Assembly: GCF_947503875.1 (NCBI RefSeq)
Contig: NZ_CANNFH010000004.1
Coordinates: 62,001 to 126,000, forward strand
Length of the DNA: 64,000 nt
Source: an uncultured Polaribacter sp.
GTDB taxonomy: Bacteria > Bacteroidota > Bacteroidia > Flavobacteriales > Flavobacteriaceae
Direction: 5' to 3'
A model generated the notes under the pieces. It was given only the letters and a program-made list of their open reading frames with translations, had not been told where the DNA came from and searched no databases. Position 1 is the first letter of the stretch. Each line of letters begins with the position of its first letter. Shown here one piece after another: positions 34,772 to 43,950 of the stretch. Both the position numbers and the translations under genes were made by a program.

Positions 34772-37700
34772 ATGAAATTGAAAAAATTGCTTCTCTATTT
34801 CTTCCTAAATATAACTTGCTTAGTTCTTGTTGCCCAACAAGAAGAAATAGTATTTAAGCATATTTCTACTTTACACGGCTTATCTCAAAGTTCTGTTATT
34901 GTTACCCATCAAGATAAATTAGGGCAAATGTGGTTTGGCACTAGAGATGGCTTAAACAAGTTTGATGGTAAAAATTTTACTGTTTATAGAAATATTGTTG
35001 GCGATGCGAATTCTATAAGTAACAATGATATTTTATCAATAATAGAAGATAACGAAGGTTTTTTATGGATAGGAACTTATAATGGTTTAAACAGATACAA
35101 TCCTAAAAAAAACAGTTTTACTACTTTTTTTCATACCACTACAAAAAACTCTTTAAGTAACAATACAATATGGAGTCTTAAAGAAGTAAGCACAGGAGAA
35201 ATTTGGGTAGGTACCTCTAGAGGTCTTTCTATTTATAGTAAAAAAACAGGTGAATTTACCAATGTTTATCGTAATAGCAAGAATGCTAATAGTCTTGTAA
35301 ACAACTTTATTTTAACCATAACACAAACAAAAGACAAAAATATTTGGCTGGGTACAAAAGCAGGCTTAAGCAAATTTGAAAGTAATATAAATGGAGATTT
35401 TGCTTTTGAAAATTACAATACACTTAACAATAGTACAAAACCTATTTGGATTCAAAATATTATAGAAGATTCAGATAACAATTTATTACTCGGCTCTAGA
35501 AATAATGGTGTTTTAAAACTAAACACAACTACTAAAAAAGTAGAAAAATATTTATCTGAAAAAGGGCATAGCGTTATCTCTAAAAATGTTAGACAACTTA
35601 TGTTTGACCAAGAGAGTACACTCTGGGTAGGTACATATAAAGGTTTGTTTTTAGTAGATAAAAATGAACAAATAAAAACCATAAAAGCAAATAGTTTTGC
35701 TCCTGAGAGTATTAGTAAAAACTCTGTAAAATCAATTTATAAAGATAAAAAAGGCTCTATTTGGGTAGGTACATATTACGGAGGTGTAAACATTTGGGAT
35801 AAAGCTAACAATAACTTTTTAAACTTTTGCGAACAACAAATTTCTAGAAAATTAAATTATAATGTTGTAGGATCTATTGCACAGTATAAAAATATTTTAA
35901 TTTTTGGTACAGAAGGGCAGGGTATTAATTTTTACAACACCCAAACAGATAAAATTACCTATTTAAACCCCACTAATAAAACATTATTACCCAGTAACAA
36001 TATAAAAGCTCTTTTTGTAGAAAATGATAATCTTTGGATTGGGACTTTAAATAAAGGAATTGCGCTCTATGATCTAAAAACAAAACAATTTAAAAATAAT
36101 ATAATTAACGCGGAAATATATAATATTTTACAAAATGTAGGTGTTTACTCCATTACAAAAGATAAAAACAATACATATTGGTTTGGTACATTTGGACAAG
36201 GTGTTTTTAATTTTAACCCCGAGACAAAACAAATTAAAACCTATAAAAACACAACAAATAGCAACTCTATTTCTAACAATTTAGTGCGTTCTGTTTTTGT
36301 AGATGCTACAAATGCGATTTGGGTGAGCACGCAAGTAGGTTTAAATAAAATAACAAACAGCAAAAAGGTAGAAAGATTTTTTTATGATAATAATGTTGAA
36401 TCTGGAGATGATATTGCCACAACCTATCAAGATAAAGAAAATACAATTTGGGTAGGCACAAAGGCAAAAGGTTTATTTAAATTAACCACCAATAAAACCT
36501 TTGAAAACATAATTTTAGGTGGTAATAGAGATGCGTTTTCTAACATAAGCGGCATTTTAGAAGATAAAGAACGAAATTTATGGATAAGTACTAATAATGG
36601 CATAGTAAAGTACGGTGTTAAAGCAGGTAACACCACTGTTTATAATCAAAAAGATGGTTTAGTTGGTAATGAATTTAATAACAATGTAAGCTTAAAATTG
36701 GGCGATTCTAATTTTTATTTTGGCGGACCAAGTGGGGTTACTTCTTTTAATACAGCTAATTTTAATATGAATACGTATAATCCTCAAGTATTAATAACAG
36801 ACTTTCAGTTAAAAAACAAATCGATACAAATTACTGATAAAGATGCAATTATAGAAGAAACCATAAGCTATACAGACAAAGTTACTTTAAACTACGATGA
36901 AGGAAATTTCTCTATACACTTTGCAATTCCAAATTTTATCAACTCTAAAAAAAATAGTTACAAATACAGATTAAAAGGACTTGAAGAAGAGTGGATACAT
37001 ACCACGCAAAATGCAGCCTATTATACCATACAAAATGCAGGAAATTATACATTTGAAGTAAAAGGAGCAAATAACAATGAGATTTGGAATACAAATGCAA
37101 CCCGTTTAGAAATTAAAGTATTGCCCGCTCCTTGGAAAAGTTGGTGGGCATTTTTACTTTATGCACTTGCCATAGTTATTGCCTTATATTTTTTAATTAC
37201 TATACAAAAATCTAAGGTTCGTTTAAAACATGATTATAATTTAGAACTTCTAGAGAATGAAAAGAAAGAAGAAAACAACAAAGCAAAACTAGATTTTTTT
37301 ACAAATATTTCTCACGAATTTAGAACACCATTAACACTAATACTAGGCCCTTTACACCAAATATTAGAAGATTATACAGGTAGTAGCAAAATGTATAAAA
37401 GATTATTAGTTATAGAAAGTAGCGCCAACCATTTACTCTCTTTAATTAATAGGTTAATGGATTTTAGAAAACTAGAAAAAAATCTTTTTAAATTAGAAGC
37501 TGCAGAGGGCAATATTGTAAAATTTTTAAAAGAAATTTATCTATCCTTCTCAGAATATGCTAAAGATGGTAACTACGATTATAATTTTCTTACCTCAGCT
37601 AACGAGATTTTGGTATATTACGATCGTTATAAATTAGAAAGAGTTTTTTATAATTTAATATCTAATGCCTTTAGATATACTCCTAAAAAAGGTAAAATTA

Positions 37701-38863
37701 CAGTTCGTATAACCAAAGATGGCAATGAAATCTTAATTGCTGTAGAAGATTCTGGTGTAGGTATATCTGAAACCTACAAAGATAAAATATTTGATAGATT
37801 TTTTGAAGTTGATGCCAATAACAAGCCTGATAAGAACTACAATAAAGGCACAGGAATAGGTCTTTCTATTGCAAAAAATATTGTAGTGTTACATAAAGGG
37901 AAAATAAACATTAGTAATAATACAAATAACGAGGGATCTATATTTACGGTAGCTTTACCATTAGGAAAAAACCACCTTTTAGAAGATGAGATTTCAAAAG
38001 ATTTTAAATTTAGTGACGATCTATCTCAGTACGTTTCACAATTAGAAAAACCAAATGAACTGTTTAAAGATCAAATTGGAGATAATATTCATAAAAAAGA
38101 TGCGGCAACCATACTTCTTGCAGAAGATAATAAACCATTGCGCTCTTTTATAAAGAATATATTAAATAAAGATTATAATATAATTGAAGCAGAAAATGGA
38201 GAAATTGCCTTAAAAATGGCAACTAAATATAACCCAAACTTAATAGTAAGTGATGTTGTAATGCCTGTTATGGATGGTACTACGCTATGTACCAAAATAA
38301 AAAAAGACATAAAAACAAGCCATATACCCATTATACTATTAACTGCTAGAACATCTCTAATCTATAAATTAGAAGGCTTAGAAAGTGGTGCTGATGACTA
38401 TATTAGTAAGCCCTTTAACTTAAAAGAATTTAAACTTAGAATTAAAAATATTTTAGAAACCTCTACCAAACAAAAAGAAAACCTTTCCGCTAACAAAACT
38501 TTACTACCTAGTAAAGTAATTTTATCTTCTTTAGACGAAAAATTATTTGAAAAAGCGATAGCAATTGTAGAAGAAAACATATCAAACGATGCTTTTGACA
38601 TTCCTTATTTCTGCTCAGAATTAGGTGTAAGTAGAACAATGTTGTTTGTGAAAATTAAAGCTTGGACCAGTTTTACACCAAATGAATTTATACAACACTT
38701 TAGAATGACACGTGCTGCACAACTTCTAGAACAGGGTAAGATTAACATTTCAGAAGTAAGTTATAAAGTAGGTTTTAAAAACCCAAAATACTTCAGTAAA
38801 TGCTTTCAAAAAAAGTTTGGTGAGACGCCAACACAGTATTCCAACAAGTTTTCCGATTACTAA
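34772..38863 (+). CDS. Hybrid two-component system regulator (HTCS)
   Basis: This 1363-residue inner-membrane sensor-regulator is typical of Bacteroidota glycan loci. A signal peptide (about 1-21) precedes beta-propeller repeats of the type GxxWxGTxxGL up to about 660, a Y_Y_Y domain near 690-790 and a membrane helix near 790-810. The histidine kinase has His848 (FTNISHEFRTPLTLI), an N-box NLISNAFRYTP and a G-box. A receiver domain follows with Asp1161 (SDVVMPVMDG), then a C-terminal AraC DNA-binding domain (about 1255-1360). The sensor binds a periplasmic sugar product and activates nearby genes. It is directly upstream of susCD, GH88 and GH2. Ligand is unknown. Confidence 0.96.
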   Translation: MKLKKLLLYFFLNITCLVLVAQQEEIVFKHISTLHGLSQSSVIVTHQDKLGQMWFGTRDGLNKFDGKNFTVYRNIVGDANSISNNDILSIIEDNEGFLWIGTYNGLNRYNPKKNSFTTFFHTTTKNSLSNNTIWSLKEVSTGEIWVGTSRGLSIYSKKTGEFTNVYRNSKNANSLVNNFILTITQTKDKNIWLGTKAGLSKFESNINGDFAFENYNTLNNSTKPIWIQNIIEDSDNNLLLGSRNNGVLKLNTTTKKVEKYLSEKGHSVISKNVRQLMFDQESTLWVGTYKGLFLVDKNEQIKTIKANSFAPESISKNSVKSIYKDKKGSIWVGTYYGGVNIWDKANNNFLNFCEQQISRKLNYNVVGSIAQYKNILIFGTEGQGINFYNTQTDKITYLNPTNKTLLPSNNIKALFVENDNLWIGTLNKGIALYDLKTKQFKNNIINAEIYNILQNVGVYSITKDKNNTYWFGTFGQGVFNFNPETKQIKTYKNTTNSNSISNNLVRSVFVDATNAIWVSTQVGLNKITNSKKVERFFYDNNVESGDDIATTYQDKENTIWVGTKAKGLFKLTTNKTFENIILGGNRDAFSNISGILEDKERNLWISTNNGIVKYGVKAGNTTVYNQKDGLVGNEFNNNVSLKLGDSNFYFGGPSGVTSFNTANFNMNTYNPQVLITDFQLKNKSIQITDKDAIIEETISYTDKVTLNYDEGNFSIHFAIPNFINSKKNSYKYRLKGLEEEWIHTTQNAAYYTIQNAGNYTFEVKGANNNEIWNTNATRLEIKVLPAPWKSWWAFLLYALAIVIALYFLITIQKSKVRLKHDYNLELLENEKKEENNKAKLDFFTNISHEFRTPLTLILGPLHQILEDYTGSSKMYKRLLVIESSANHLLSLINRLMDFRKLEKNLFKLEAAEGNIVKFLKEIYLSFSEYAKDGNYDYNFLTSANEILVYYDRYKLERVFYNLISNAFRYTPKKGKITVRITKDGNEILIAVEDSGVGISETYKDKIFDRFFEVDANNKPDKNYNKGTGIGLSIAKNIVVLHKGKINISNNTNNEGSIFTVALPLGKNHLLEDEISKDFKFSDDLSQYVSQLEKPNELFKDQIGDNIHKKDAATILLAEDNKPLRSFIKNILNKDYNIIEAENGEIALKMATKYNPNLIVSDVVMPVMDGTTLCTKIKKDIKTSHIPIILLTARTSLIYKLEGLESGADDYISKPFNLKEFKLRIKNILETSTKQKENLSANKTLLPSKVILSSLDEKLFEKAIAIVEENISNDAFDIPYFCSELGVSRTMLFVKIKAWTSFTPNEFIQHFRMTRAAQLLEQGKINISEVSYKVGFKNPKYFSKCFQKKFGETPTQYSNKFSDY

Positions 38864-38966
38864 TTTGACAAAATAACCCCTGTTTTTTTCCTTAAAACAC
38901 AAGGGTTGTACATTTTTAGTACTATTCTAGGATTTTTAAAGTTAAAATTTTAGATACATTTATCAC

Positions 38967-39056
38967 ATGAAAGATAAATTAAAAATTTCTGTTTTAGAGG
39001 TAATCCTAGTTGTGATAATTTTTACCACTATGCTTAGTATTATTTATCTTCTGTAA
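38967..39056 (+). CDS. Candidate 29-residue single-pass membrane peptide
   Basis: A small ORF starts at ATG 38967 and ends at TAA 39054. It encodes MKDKLKISVLEV then ILVVIIFTTMLSIIYLL: a charged N-terminus followed by one uninterrupted hydrophobic helix of about 20 residues. It lies between the HTCS stop (38863) and the susC promoter (39092), on the same strand. I do not know any homologue. The strongly hydrophobic, charge-then-helix layout is unusual for random AT-rich DNA, but a chance ORF cannot be excluded. Confidence 0.4.
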   Translation: MKDKLKISVLEVILVVIIFTTMLSIIYLL

Positions 39057-39091
39057 ATTTTAAGATAAATTAACTTTTTAAAGTTAATTTA

Positions 39092-39120
39092 TTGTAAAGT
39101 CAAATATTTATGTATATTTG
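39092..39120 (+). promoter_or_regulatory. susC promoter
   Basis: TTG (39092-39094), an 18-bp spacer and TATATTTG (39113-39120) form a consensus Bacteroidota promoter. The transcription start would be near 39125, inside the operator units. Confidence 0.78.
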
Positions 39121-39156
39121 GAAAACCAAACTGGTAAACCAATTTGGTAAACCAAT
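39117..39156. promoter_or_regulatory. Triple UxuR-like operator at susC
   Basis: Three units, TTTGGAAAACCAAA, CTGGTAAACCAA and TTTGGTAAACCAA, are spaced 13 bp centre to centre and run from the -7 element through the start site. The other three promoters of this set have two units; the third here is added downstream, and the promoter-proximal unit is degenerate (GGAAAACC). Confidence 0.78.
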
Positions 39157-39180
39157 AAATTTTTAACTAAAATCAAATTC

Positions 39181-42100
39181 ATGCTTAAAAAAAACGCAAT
39201 TAAAAATTTAATTCTAAGCTTTTTCTTGATTGCCTCTGCTAGTGTCTTTGCACAACAGAAAGTAACAGGTAAAGTAACAGATGGAAGTTCTGGAGGAGGA
39301 ATTCCTCAAGTGAACATTCAAATTAAAGGAAGCTCTGTAGGTACTGCCACAGATTTTGATGGTAATTACACCATAACTACAAAAAGTGCATCTGATGTGC
39401 TAGTTTTTAGTTACTTAGGTTTTAAAACTAAAGAAATTACGGTAGGTAACAAAAGCGTAATTAATGTAAAACTTATGGAAGATGCTAGTTCTTTAGATGA
39501 AGTTGTAGTAGTAGGTTATGGTTCTCGTAAAAAGAGTGATGTAACTGGTGCTGTTTCTTCTGTAAAATCAGAAGAACTAAATGCATTTCCTGTATTGGAC
39601 GCTGCACAAGCTTTACAAGGTAGGGCTGCTGGTGTAGTTGTACAATCTAATAATGGTGGGCAACCAGGTGCACCAATTAATATTCAAATTAGAGGTAACA
39701 CCTCTATTGGAGCTACAAGTAGTCCATTAATTGTAGTAGATGGTTTTGTTGGGGCAACTTTTCCTCAACCAAATGATATTGCATCTATGGAAATTTTAAA
39801 AGATGCTTCTGCAACTGCAATTTATGGTTCTAGAGGTTCTAACGGTGTAGTTTTAGTTACTACTAAAAAAGGTAGAAAAGGCAAAATTACTATGGAGTTT
39901 AATACCAATTACTCGATACAGAATACAATTAATGAATTAGATTTATTAGATGCAAACCAGTTTGCAACGTATCAACAAACTATTAATCCGTCTTATGCAC
40001 AAGGGCCAGCTAATACAGATTGGCAAGATTTATTGTACAGAACAGGAACTACAGAAAATCATCAATTTTCTTTTTCTGGTGGTACAGATAAATTAAACTT
40101 TTATGCTTCTACAAATTACTTTAAACAAGACGGTGTTTTAATTAACTCTGCATTTGAAAGATTTACCTTTTTAGCAAATGTTGATGCGCAAGTTTCTGAT
40201 AAGCTAAAATTAGGAATGAATTTATTTGGAAGTAGAGGAGCAGAAGACGGCGTACCAACACAGTCTACAGGAGCTACAGCAAATGGTGGTGGAGATGATG
40301 TTGTTTCTGGTTCGTTTAGATTTTCGCCAGATTTAGGCATTTTAGATGCAAACGGATTAAATACTATAAATAGCGTTGGAGACGATATAGACAACCCTTT
40401 TGCAGTAGCTACAGAGGGTGTTAATGAAACAAAAAGAGATGACTTTAGAGCAAATTTATATGCGAATTATGACATTTTAGAAAACTTAACCTTTAAAACC
40501 ACTTTTGGTTTTAGTTCAATTAATGAAACAGAAGGTCTTTTTAGACCCTCTAGTTTAATTACAACTGCAGGTGGTAATGTAGGTGGTAGAGCTTTAATAG
40601 GAAACTTAAGAAGGTCTAACATAATTAGTGAAAACTATTTAACATATACTACAGAAATTAGCAAAGGTAAATTAACTTTATTAGCAGGGTATTCTTACCA
40701 AAAAGATGTTGCAGAAAGATTTTCAGCAGGAGCGCAAGGCTTTTCTTCAAATTCTTTCTCTTATCGTAATTTAGCAGGTGGTGCTGTACAACTTATACCA
40801 ACTTCTTCTCTAGTAGAATCTGAAATTCAATCTCAATTTGGTAGATTAAATTACGATTTTGATGACAAATATTTATTTACAGCAACCATAAGACGTGATG
40901 GTGCATCTAACTTTGCTGCAAACGAAAAAATAGCCATCTTCCCATCTTTTGCATTTGGTTGGAAAGCATCTAACGAGAAGTTTTTAGAAAATATAGAAAG
41001 TATTTCAAACTTGAAATTTAGAGCAAGTTATGGAGCTACAGGTAATCAAGGTATTTCACCTTTTCAATCTTTAGCTAGTTTTCAGAACATTTATGCAGTT
41101 GCTAACGGAAATACAGTTGGTGCTGTAACCCCTTTACAAAGTGCAAACCCAAATTTAAAATGGGAAACTTCATTTCAAACGAATATTGGTGTAGATTTAG
41201 GCTTATTTAATAGTGCTGTATCGTTATCTTTAGATTATTATAATATAGATACAGAAGATTTAATTTTATCAGACAGTGGCCAACCACAATATTTTGGGTT
41301 TTTAAGAGCTGCTAGTTTAAGAAATATAGGTGAGGTTAATAATGAAGGTTTTGAAGTTAACTTAAATACTAGAAATATTAGTAAAGAAAACTTTAGCTGG
41401 ACAACAGATTTTAATCTTTCGTTAAATAGAAACAAAGTTGTAAAACTATCTGATACAGAAAATTTAGATATCTTTTTAGATGCATCTCCAGGTTACTTTA
41501 ATATAGATCGTACTCACATTTTAAGAGAAGGAGAAGTACTAGGCGCATTTTGGGGATTAGATTATCAAGGCGTTTACCAAGGTGGAGCATTACCAGCAGG
41601 TACTGCATTATTACCTGGAGGAGAAGCGGGTGATCAGTTATTTTCAGATGTAGATGGTAGTGGAGACATTTCGCCTGCAGATCAGCAAATAATAGGAGAT
41701 CCAACACCAGATTTTACGTTTGGTATTACAAATAATTTTAGATACAAAAACTTCGACTTAAACATCTTTTTTCAAGGAGCACAAGGTGGAGATATTATGA
41801 ACCTAACAGCAGTACAGCTGTTTAACGGAGATTCTAATGCAACAACAGAAATTTTAAACTCTTGGACGCCAACGAATACAGATACAAATATTCCGCGTGC
41901 TAAATTAAGAGGAAAAGAAATTTCATCTCGTTTTGTAGAAGATGGTAGTTATATCAGATTAAAAAATATCGCTTTAGGTTATACATTACCAAGTGATATA
42001 GTTAGTAAGTTAAAAATGCAGAATGTAAGACTAGCTGTAAGTGCTCAAAACTTATTTACCATTACTAATTATTCTGGCTTAGATCCAGAGGTAAGCTATT

Positions 42101-42210
42101 TTGGTGCAGGTGGTGGCAACAACTCCGCTGCTAATACTACTAATGGTTTTGATTTTGGTAATTACCCAGCATTAAGAGCAATTAACGTAAGCGTAAACAT
42201 AAAATTTTAA
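39181..42210 (+). CDS. SusC-like TonB-dependent outer-membrane transporter
   Basis: This 1009-residue protein has a signal peptide ending VFAQ (about 1-24), a CarboxypepD_reg-like beta-sandwich (QQKVTGKVTDGSSGGGIPQV onward), a TonB-box region VVVVGYGSRKKSD, then a plug and 22-strand barrel ending in NVSVNIKF. It imports glycan fragments across the outer membrane with the SusD lipoprotein encoded 18 bp downstream. The triple UxuR-like operator at its promoter, shared with PL6, PL17 and the transporter, suggests alginate oligomers as cargo. The HTCS and GH88/GH2 neighbours would instead fit a glucuronate-containing glycan. Both are inference. Confidence 0.97.
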   Translation: MLKKNAIKNLILSFFLIASASVFAQQKVTGKVTDGSSGGGIPQVNIQIKGSSVGTATDFDGNYTITTKSASDVLVFSYLGFKTKEITVGNKSVINVKLMEDASSLDEVVVVGYGSRKKSDVTGAVSSVKSEELNAFPVLDAAQALQGRAAGVVVQSNNGGQPGAPINIQIRGNTSIGATSSPLIVVDGFVGATFPQPNDIASMEILKDASATAIYGSRGSNGVVLVTTKKGRKGKITMEFNTNYSIQNTINELDLLDANQFATYQQTINPSYAQGPANTDWQDLLYRTGTTENHQFSFSGGTDKLNFYASTNYFKQDGVLINSAFERFTFLANVDAQVSDKLKLGMNLFGSRGAEDGVPTQSTGATANGGGDDVVSGSFRFSPDLGILDANGLNTINSVGDDIDNPFAVATEGVNETKRDDFRANLYANYDILENLTFKTTFGFSSINETEGLFRPSSLITTAGGNVGGRALIGNLRRSNIISENYLTYTTEISKGKLTLLAGYSYQKDVAERFSAGAQGFSSNSFSYRNLAGGAVQLIPTSSLVESEIQSQFGRLNYDFDDKYLFTATIRRDGASNFAANEKIAIFPSFAFGWKASNEKFLENIESISNLKFRASYGATGNQGISPFQSLASFQNIYAVANGNTVGAVTPLQSANPNLKWETSFQTNIGVDLGLFNSAVSLSLDYYNIDTEDLILSDSGQPQYFGFLRAASLRNIGEVNNEGFEVNLNTRNISKENFSWTTDFNLSLNRNKVVKLSDTENLDIFLDASPGYFNIDRTHILREGEVLGAFWGLDYQGVYQGGALPAGTALLPGGEAGDQLFSDVDGSGDISPADQQIIGDPTPDFTFGITNNFRYKNFDLNIFFQGAQGGDIMNLTAVQLFNGDSNATTEILNSWTPTNTDTNIPRAKLRGKEISSRFVEDGSYIRLKNIALGYTLPSDIVSKLKMQNVRLAVSAQNLFTITNYSGLDPEVSYFGAGGGNNSAANTTNGFDFGNYPALRAINVSVNIKF

Positions 42211-42228
42211 ACAAATAAAACTAGAAAT

Positions 42229-43737
42229 ATGAAAACAACATATAAACTTTTACTGTTTGCCATTGGTCTAACTATGGTGGCATGTTCAGATTTAGAAGAA
42301 CAACCAGTAGGATTATTAGCTCCAGAAGGCTTTTTTCAATCTACAAAAGATATACAAACAGCTGTAAATGGAACATTTGGCCACATGCAACATGAAGATT
42401 TCTGGGGAAGAAAAATGTCTTTAACTATTATGTTAAGAAGTGATATGGTAGATATTGGTGACCCTACTACCTCTGCTAGAAGAATACAACATAATGATTT
42501 TGAAGTACCTGGTGATAATGGTATGATACCAGATTTTTGGAGAAGAACTTATCAAATGATAGCGGCTGCAAACCAAGCAATAGAAGGCGCTGCCTTAGTA
42601 GATGCTCCTGATAGTCAAAAAAACCCAATAGTAGCACAAGCCTATTTTGTAAGAGCTTTTGCATACTTTCATTTGGTAAGACAGTTTGGTGATATTCCTT
42701 ATTTAGATGGCACAGTAACAGATGCAGCTGCAGCAGGCTCTATTAGTAAAACATCAGCAGCCGATGTTTATACAAATATTATAGCAGATTTAGAATTTGC
42801 AAAGCAATGGTTGCCAAATAAGCAAAGTTCTAGAACAATACCTGCAAAATCTGCTGCACATTCTTACTTAGCTTTAGTGTATCTTACAAATGGAGAATTC
42901 CAAAAAGCTTACAATGAAGCAAAAGGCGTTATAGACAACGAATCAACTTATGGTCTTGGATTAGAACAAGATTTTCAAAATCTTTTTAACGCAAATACAA
43001 TTGATGCTTCTGTAGAACCAATATTTTCAATAGACTTTAATGGTTTTAGAGATGGAGATTCTGGTCAAGATTATCAACCAGCCTTAACTGGTATTCGTTC
43101 AGATGAACAATATGGTATTGGTGGCGGTTGGTCTGTAGCAGTGCCTTCTTTAAATGTTTTTAATACTTGGGATGATAGAGATTATAGAAAAGCAGTTAGT
43201 TTTGATGCTACAGGAGTTTTTGAAGGTAATGTAGAACCTTTTACAAACTATAGAAATTTTAATAGTAGAGCTGTAAACAGGCCACATATTGCAAAGTATA
43301 CCAGATTTACAGGAACTACTGCTAACAATAATGGTAGAGGTTCTCAACATAATTATTCTATGATGCGTTATGCAGAAGTTTTATTAATAGCTGCTGAGGC
43401 ATTAAATGAAGTTCAAGGAGGTTCTGCTGAAGCACTATCTTACATTAACAGAGTTAGAGGAAGAGCTAGAAATGGTTCTGCTTTTCCTGCGAACCTTTCA
43501 GGCTTATCTCAAAACGATTTAAGAACAGCCGTTCTGGAAGAAAGAAGATTAGAACTAGCTTTTGAGTTTAAAAGATGGTATGATATTGCACGTAGAAGAA
43601 TAGGTAATCAAGTATTTAGTGCAACAGGCTTAGAAGGAGCAAAACCTGGATTTGATGATAATGACTATTTAATGCCTTTACCACCAGATGAATTAGCAAG
43701 AAACCCTAATTTATTACCTCAAAATCCTGGTTACTAA
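42229..43737 (+). CDS. SusD-like surface glycan-binding lipoprotein
   Basis: This 502-residue partner of SusC has a lipobox MVAC (Cys19). SusD-like helical and TPR-type elements include AQAYFVRAFAYFHLVRQFGD, MMRYAEVLLIAAEALNEV and VLEERRLELAFEFKRWYDI near the C-terminus. It probably forms the lid over the SusC barrel. A strong terminator follows 34 bp after the stop, so susCD form a two-gene unit separate from GH88-GH2. Confidence 0.97.
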   Translation: MKTTYKLLLFAIGLTMVACSDLEEQPVGLLAPEGFFQSTKDIQTAVNGTFGHMQHEDFWGRKMSLTIMLRSDMVDIGDPTTSARRIQHNDFEVPGDNGMIPDFWRRTYQMIAAANQAIEGAALVDAPDSQKNPIVAQAYFVRAFAYFHLVRQFGDIPYLDGTVTDAAAAGSISKTSAADVYTNIIADLEFAKQWLPNKQSSRTIPAKSAAHSYLALVYLTNGEFQKAYNEAKGVIDNESTYGLGLEQDFQNLFNANTIDASVEPIFSIDFNGFRDGDSGQDYQPALTGIRSDEQYGIGGGWSVAVPSLNVFNTWDDRDYRKAVSFDATGVFEGNVEPFTNYRNFNSRAVNRPHIAKYTRFTGTTANNNGRGSQHNYSMMRYAEVLLIAAEALNEVQGGSAEALSYINRVRGRARNGSAFPANLSGLSQNDLRTAVLEERRLELAFEFKRWYDIARRRIGNQVFSATGLEGAKPGFDDNDYLMPLPPDELARNPNLLPQNPGY

Positions 43738-43771
43738 AATAAACATCATTTTTTGAGTTTTTATTTGAATT

Positions 43772-43810
43772 AAAAGGCGTTTAACTCTAAAAAAGTTAAA
43801 CGCCTTTTTT
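43772..43810 (+). terminator. Intrinsic terminator after susD
   Basis: AAAAGGCGTTTAACT pairs with AGTTAAACGCCTTTT, followed by a T-run. Confidence 0.9.
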
Positions 43811-43950
43811 AATTAATAATATTTAAAACAGAATCATAACAAAATAACACTCTGATTTTTAAATATTTGTATTTTTACACACCCTTTTTAGGACATCTAA
43901 AACCTAAAACATAGTTACTTTCGCAAAGCTGTTAGTTTAAATTACATTTT

